From assembly GCA_016194725.1 (NCBI GenBank), contig JACQAW010000201.1:1-8791 (forward strand): a stretch of DNA of 8,791 nucleotides, given 5' to 3'. The stretch is from Deltaproteobacteria bacterium (GTDB taxonomy: Bacteria > Bdellovibrionota > UBA1018 > UBA923). This document shows, piece after piece, positions 5,875-8,791 of the stretch; position 1 is the first letter of the stretch, and each line of letters opens with the position of its first letter. Below the pieces are notes generated by a model. It was not told the origin of the DNA and made no database searches. It saw nothing but the letters and a program-made list of their open reading frames with translations. The translations under genes and the position numbers were made by a program.

Positions 5875-6915
5875 ATGGACACAACACTAGGCGAAGCTGG
5901 CCGGCTGCTGGCCAGCAGCCAATCAATCATGATTACGACGCATGTGATGCCGGACGGCGATGGCCTGGGGGCAGAAATTGCCCTTTATCATTATCTGAAG
6001 CGGCTCGGCAAAAATGTCCGTGTCATGAACCCGGACCCTGTTCCCGCGCGTTACCAGTTCCTGGACAAGACCGGCGTGATCGAAGTTCTGGGCCGGGATT
6101 CGCGCAATGGCGACTGGAGCAAGTTCGACCTGGCTGTAGTCGTGGATACAAACGATCCCAGGCGAATTGGAGCCCTCTGGCAGGTCTTTGAAAAGCATGC
6201 CGAAGACATCCTGATCTTCGACCATCATCCCCACCTTGAAGAGTCGAGCGCTGCGCCAACGCCGAGGGCACTAAAGATTCACACCACCGTCGACGTGAAA
6301 TCGTCGTCAATCGGTGAGTTGCTCTATCGCCTTTTTCACCAGTCGCATGACCTGCTCGACCCGAACTCGTCAGCCTTTCGGCTTACGCCCGAAATCGCGC
6401 TGGGGCTCTACGTGTCCATCATCACCGACACGAACTCTTTTCGCTACTCGCGCACCACCGCGCTTTCGCATCGCATTGCGGCCGACCTGATCGACTACGG
6501 CCTGCAGCCCGAAGAGATTTACCAGAACGTCTATTCAACCAAGGCGGTTGGACATCTGCGGCTGATAGGCGAGGTGCTGGGCCGCGTGTGCGACGCGCCC
6601 TATGGCAGCGAAGGCAAGACTGTCGCGTGGGTGGAAATTCCCCGGTCTTTGCGACAGAAATACGGTGCCAGCAGCGACGACACCCAGACCATCGTGAATT
6701 TTCTGCTGCTGCTCAAAAGCGCCGAAATTCTGGTATTGATTCGCGAAGAGGACGACGGCACCATCAAGGTTAGCCTGAAATCCAAAGGCACCGTCAAGGT
6801 GAGTGACGTGGCGCAGGAGTTCGGTGGCGGCGGCCACGATTTTGCGGCCGGCTTCAATACCGTCGGGCGTCTTGAAGAAGTACGCGACAAACTCATAGCG
6901 AGACTTTCGAGATGA
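5875..6915 (+). CDS. nrnA: DHH/DHHA1 phosphoesterase, NrnA-type oligoribonuclease / pAp phosphatase
   Basis: NrnA-type enzymes degrade very short RNA oligonucleotides, the last step of RNA decay, and many also dephosphorylate 3'-phosphoadenosine 5'-phosphate (pAp). The 346 residues are usual for the family. DHH-domain metal ligands are visible in order: H23-x3-D27-G-D29 (HVMPDGDGLG), D91 in VVVDTNDPRRIG, the defining D116-H117-H118 in FDHHPH, and D185 in SIITDTNSFRYS. The C-terminal DHHA1 domain ends with the substrate-binding glycine motif GGGGHDFAAG (317-326). The ATG at 5875 has AAGGA ten bases upstream. The stop overlaps the next gene (ATGA), implying translational coupling. GdpP-type fused cyclic-dinucleotide phosphodiesterases are excluded by the lack of N-terminal membrane and PAS/GGDEF domains. 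RecJ is excluded by length. Nuclease versus pAp or cyclic-dinucleotide intermediate specificity cannot be decided from sequence. Confidence 0.92.
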   Translation: MDTTLGEAGRLLASSQSIMITTHVMPDGDGLGAEIALYHYLKRLGKNVRVMNPDPVPARYQFLDKTGVIEVLGRDSRNGDWSKFDLAVVVDTNDPRRIGALWQVFEKHAEDILIFDHHPHLEESSAAPTPRALKIHTTVDVKSSSIGELLYRLFHQSHDLLDPNSSAFRLTPEIALGLYVSIITDTNSFRYSRTTALSHRIAADLIDYGLQPEEIYQNVYSTKAVGHLRLIGEVLGRVCDAPYGSEGKTVAWVEIPRSLRQKYGASSDDTQTIVNFLLLLKSAEILVLIREEDDGTIKVSLKSKGTVKVSDVAQEFGGGGHDFAAGFNTVGRLEEVRDKLIARLSR

Positions 6916-7472
6916 CAAAGAAAAAGAAAAAGGCCGCCGATATCGGCACTATACTTCACAAAATCGTGGACCAGTCGGCGCTCAGACCATGGGCGGATTA
7001 CATGGCCGGCGTTGATCCATGGAAGCGGCTCGAAATCACCGCGGACATGCTCGTGATGGGGTGGGCGGCAACTGACGCGGTTCGGTATTTCTTCTCGGCC
7101 GCCGATCCCAGGAGCGCCAAGGTGCACGACTTCGAGCACGAACATGGATTGATAGTATTTAATCTTGAAGGCGGGCGGGCAGTCGTCGAAAAATTCCTGA
7201 AAGGCCCGATGCCCTCGGGCTACGGCGATGGCGGCTACGTCAGCGCAATTGCGACGAAAGTGCGTCATAAAGGAACGGGAAAGTATCTATTGAGCGCCGC
7301 CGAGCGCGTCATATCCGAGAAGTTTGCCCGGATTTATCTTTTTGTCAGCGAAAGCAACCATGCGGCCCAGCGGTTTTACAAAAGTGCCGGCTACGAGGAA
7401 ATCGCTCGTGCGCACGACTGCTTGAAGGCCGGAAACACCGAACTTCTGCTCACTAAAGCACTTTCCGGCTAA
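6912..7472 (+). CDS. GNAT-family N-acetyltransferase
   Basis: GNAT enzymes transfer an acetyl group from acetyl-CoA to an amine. The 186-residue product shows the acetyl-CoA pyrophosphate loop in motif A, VRHKGTGKYLL (R118-x-x-G121-x-G123), on the strand and helix VSAIATKVRH... followed by AAERVISEKFARIYLFVSESN. The typical C-terminal motif is NHAAQRFYKSAGYEEI, with N149 and Y156, the usual general acid. The C-terminus LLLTKAL is also typical. The acceptor substrate is unknown. The N-terminal 80 or so residues are less typical and begin with MTKKKKKAADIG, a lysine run. The start overlaps the nrnA stop by ATGA, so translation is probably coupled and the two are one operon. It is longer than RimI-type ribosomal acetyltransferases (about 150), and nothing marks it as one. 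Family confident, function open. Confidence 0.85.
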   Translation: MTKKKKKAADIGTILHKIVDQSALRPWADYMAGVDPWKRLEITADMLVMGWAATDAVRYFFSAADPRSAKVHDFEHEHGLIVFNLEGGRAVVEKFLKGPMPSGYGDGGYVSAIATKVRHKGTGKYLLSAAERVISEKFARIYLFVSESNHAAQRFYKSAGYEEIARAHDCLKAGNTELLLTKALSG

Positions 7473-7494
7473 AGCGGGCAAGTGATGTGCGCTC

Positions 7495-7522
7495 TTGACT
7501 TTATAGTGGCTCTGCCTATCTT
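7495..7522 (+). promoter_or_regulatory. Probable sigma-70-type promoter of the ABC exporter operon
   Basis: TTGACT (7495-7500, five of six to the -35 consensus) is followed after 16 bases by TATCTT (7517-7522, four of six to the -10 consensus). It lies in the 91-base gap between the GNAT gene and the ABC ATPase gene, with the expected distance to the start codon. The -10 box falls inside the left arm of the dyad at 7515-7552. Confidence 0.5.
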
Positions 7523-7552
7523 AGGAAGGTATCAAAATACCAATAAGATAGG
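7515..7552 (+). promoter_or_regulatory. Nested inverted repeat covering the -10 region and reaching the ribosome binding site
   Basis: Outer arms CCTATCTTA (7515-7523) and TAAGATAGG (7544-7552) are perfect nine-base inverted copies. Inside them GGTAT (7528-7532) and ATACC (7537-7541) form a second perfect five-base pair around the loop CAAA. GGAA and AA form the asymmetric internal loop. The right outer arm contributes to the Shine-Dalgarno sequence TAGGAG (7549-7554). There is no following T tract, so it is not an intrinsic terminator. It may be an operator for a dimeric repressor or, if the transcript starts upstream, a leader hairpin that masks the ribosome binding site. Confidence 0.6.
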
Positions 7553-7563
7553 AGAGTTATTCA

Positions 7564-8517
7564 ATGATCGAAGTACAACGCCTCTCCAAGTTCTACGGTC
7601 AGCGCAAAGCGATCGATGATCTGACCTTTACGGTTGAGAAGGGCGAAATTTTAGGTTTTCTGGGACCCAATGGCGCCGGAAAAACCACGACGATGAAAAT
7701 TCTGACCTGCTTTATGCCTGCCAGTGCGGGCGTGGCGCGGGTTGCGGGCTATGACGTGTTCGACGAGCCGTTGGAAGTGAAACGCCGGGTGGGCTATCTG
7801 CCCGAGACGCCGCCCGTCTATAAAGACATGGTGGTCAGGGATTACATGATGTACGCGGCGGCCCTGCACGGCATGCACGGTCCAGGCGCGAGAGGCGCAG
7901 TGGATGCGGCGCTCGGCAAGTGCGGGTTAGGCGATGTGCGCAACCGCCTGGTGGGAAACCTGTCAAAAGGATTTCGCCAGCGCGTGGGCCTGGCCCAGGC
8001 CATCGTGCACAATCCCGACGTGCTGATCCTGGACGAGCCAACAGTCGGCCTTGATCCCAAACAGATTATCGAAATTCGCGAGCTCATCAAGAGTTTCGCG
8101 GGCGAACACACCGTGATTCTCAGCACTCACATCCTGCCCGAAGTGCAGGCGACCTGCTCGCGCGTGCTGATTATCAATGAGGGCAAAATCGTGGCAACCG
8201 ACAAGCTCGAGGCAATCTCGGCTCGCCTGCGCAAGGGCAATGTATTCTCGGTTATCGTGCGCGACGAGGCCAGCGACCTGGCACCCAAACTTCGAAAGAT
8301 TGCCGGCGTCGGCGAGGTGGCCGAAAACGGAAAGTTCGAGGGTGGCAACCGCTATACGGTCAGTGCCAGCAATGGAGAGGATATTCGCAGCGCGCTTGCG
8401 GAAACCGTCGTGAAAAGCGGCGCGGGCCTGCTGGAGTTGAGACGGGAATCGCTGTCGTTGGAAGAGGTATTCCTCAAGCTGACGACGGTTGAAAACACCA
8501 AAGGGGCGCAGCAATGA
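7564..8517 (+). CDS. ABC-2-type exporter ATP-binding protein (GldA-like)
   Basis: This is the ATPase of an ABC-2-type export system, energising a separate membrane permease. The 317 residues contain Walker A GPNGAGKTT (34-42), a signature LSKGFRQRVGLAQAI (from L133) with the KGF variant common in this subfamily, Walker B VLILDEPTVGLDP (D157, E158) and the switch histidine in ILSTHILPE (H189). After about residue 215 comes an extra C-terminal domain of some 100 residues (ending LSLEEVFLKLTT), as in GldA/CcmA-type ATPases of gliding-motility, multidrug and NosF-like exporters. A TAGGAG ribosome binding site precedes the ATG by nine bases. The stop overlaps the permease start (ATGA). ABC ATPase is certain; substrate is unknown, and motility is not implied by similarity to GldA alone. 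Confidence 0.93.
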   Translation: MIEVQRLSKFYGQRKAIDDLTFTVEKGEILGFLGPNGAGKTTTMKILTCFMPASAGVARVAGYDVFDEPLEVKRRVGYLPETPPVYKDMVVRDYMMYAAALHGMHGPGARGAVDAALGKCGLGDVRNRLVGNLSKGFRQRVGLAQAIVHNPDVLILDEPTVGLDPKQIIEIRELIKSFAGEHTVILSTHILPEVQATCSRVLIINEGKIVATDKLEAISARLRKGNVFSVIVRDEASDLAPKLRKIAGVGEVAENGKFEGGNRYTVSASNGEDIRSALAETVVKSGAGLLELRRESLSLEEVFLKLTTVENTKGAQQ

Positions 8518-8791
8518 AAAACGCGTTGACCATCGCGAAGAAAGACTTTCGCGGCTATTTCGCATCACCAGTGGCTTATGTGGTGATTGGTATGTTTCTC
8601 TTCATAACAGGCTGGATGTTCTCGTCGATTCTCGAGAATTTTCTCAAGGGGGTAGCCGATTATGAGCGCTTTCAGGGTGGCATGGGCAAGGGCCCGAACC
8701 TGAACGAGCACTTCCTGCGGCCGCTCTATGGCAATATGAACGTCGTGCTGCTGCTGCTGGTGCCGTTCGTGACGATGCGCCTGTTTGCCGA
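8514..8791 (+). CDS. ABC-2-type permease, GldF-like (3' end outside window)
   Basis: The ATG at 8514 overlaps the ATPase stop by ATGA, and the frame stays open to the window edge, giving 92 complete codons. The N-terminus MKNALTIAKKDFRGYFASPVAYV, with a short amphipathic lead and the FxSPxAY signature, is typical of ABC-2 permeases of the GldF/NosY type. Then come a membrane segment (VVIGMFLFITGWMFSSIL), a polar loop (about 40-70, NFLKGVADYERFQGG and onwards) and the start of a second membrane segment (MNVVLLLLVPFVTMRLFAE), where LLVPFxTMRLFAEE is the usual family motif. It forms the membrane channel of the exporter with the upstream ATPase. In related operons a GldG-like protein and a DUF4340 protein often follow; they would lie outside this window. 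Confidence 0.88.
   Translation, partial: MKNALTIAKKDFRGYFASPVAYVVIGMFLFITGWMFSSILENFLKGVADYERFQGGMGKGPNLNEHFLRPLYGNMNVVLLLLVPFVTMRLFA

Noticed and set aside
6600..7268. 222-codon minus-strand open frame across nrnA and the GNAT gene
   Set aside because: It overlaps two well-supported genes on the other strand and shows no domain, signal or ribosome binding site.
7429..7469. Inverted repeat GCCGGAAA / TTTCCGGC at the end of the GNAT gene as a terminator
   Set aside because: The loop is 25 bases, both arms are within codons, and no T tract follows.

Overview
The window is a compact stretch of chromosome from a Gram-negative (didermic) bacterium. LptB (lipopolysaccharide export), sigma-54 and the order lptB-rpoN-hpf all point to the Proteobacteria or a relative. 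The moderately GC-rich sequence, the departure from the gamma/betaproteobacterial gene order after hpf, and a gliding-motility-type ABC exporter suggest a deltaproteobacterial or Bdellovibrionota-like organism. That placement is inference, not something the sequence proves. No rRNA, tRNA, IS element, integrase, CRISPR array or plasmid/phage gene was seen. Genes fill almost all of the window; no gap exceeds 100 bases.

Layout. (1) Positions 3-2500, plus strand: the 3' part of lptB, then rpoN, then hpf, a short-spaced and widely conserved cluster linking LPS export, the alternative sigma factor and ribosome hibernation. (2) 2502-3734, minus strand: a secreted, probably lipid-anchored PQQ-type beta-propeller protein that converges on hpf with one base between them. 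(3) 3761-5466, plus strand: rimK (glutamate ligase for ribosomal protein S6, here with an unusual arginine-rich tail) followed by an exported cysteine-rich Sel1/Hcp-like repeat protein. (4) 5471-5803, minus strand: a small unknown alpha-helical protein, divergent from (5) 5875-7472, plus strand: nrnA (DHH/DHHA1 phosphoesterase) overlapping a GNAT acetyltransferase. (6) From 7564 to the window end, plus strand: the ATPase and the start of the permease of a GldA/GldF-type ABC-2 exporter, with its own probable promoter.

Functional threads. Two genes act on the ribosome (hpf, rimK), nrnA finishes RNA turnover, and several products belong to the envelope (LptB, propeller lipoprotein, cysteine-rich repeat protein, ABC-2 exporter). 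Nothing shows that these form one system. The features most worth a second look are two operator-like dyads (5825-5844 in the divergent nrnA region; 7515-7552 over the promoter and ribosome binding site of the ABC operon), the RimK tail with its 17-base CG tract, and the unassigned 110-residue protein.
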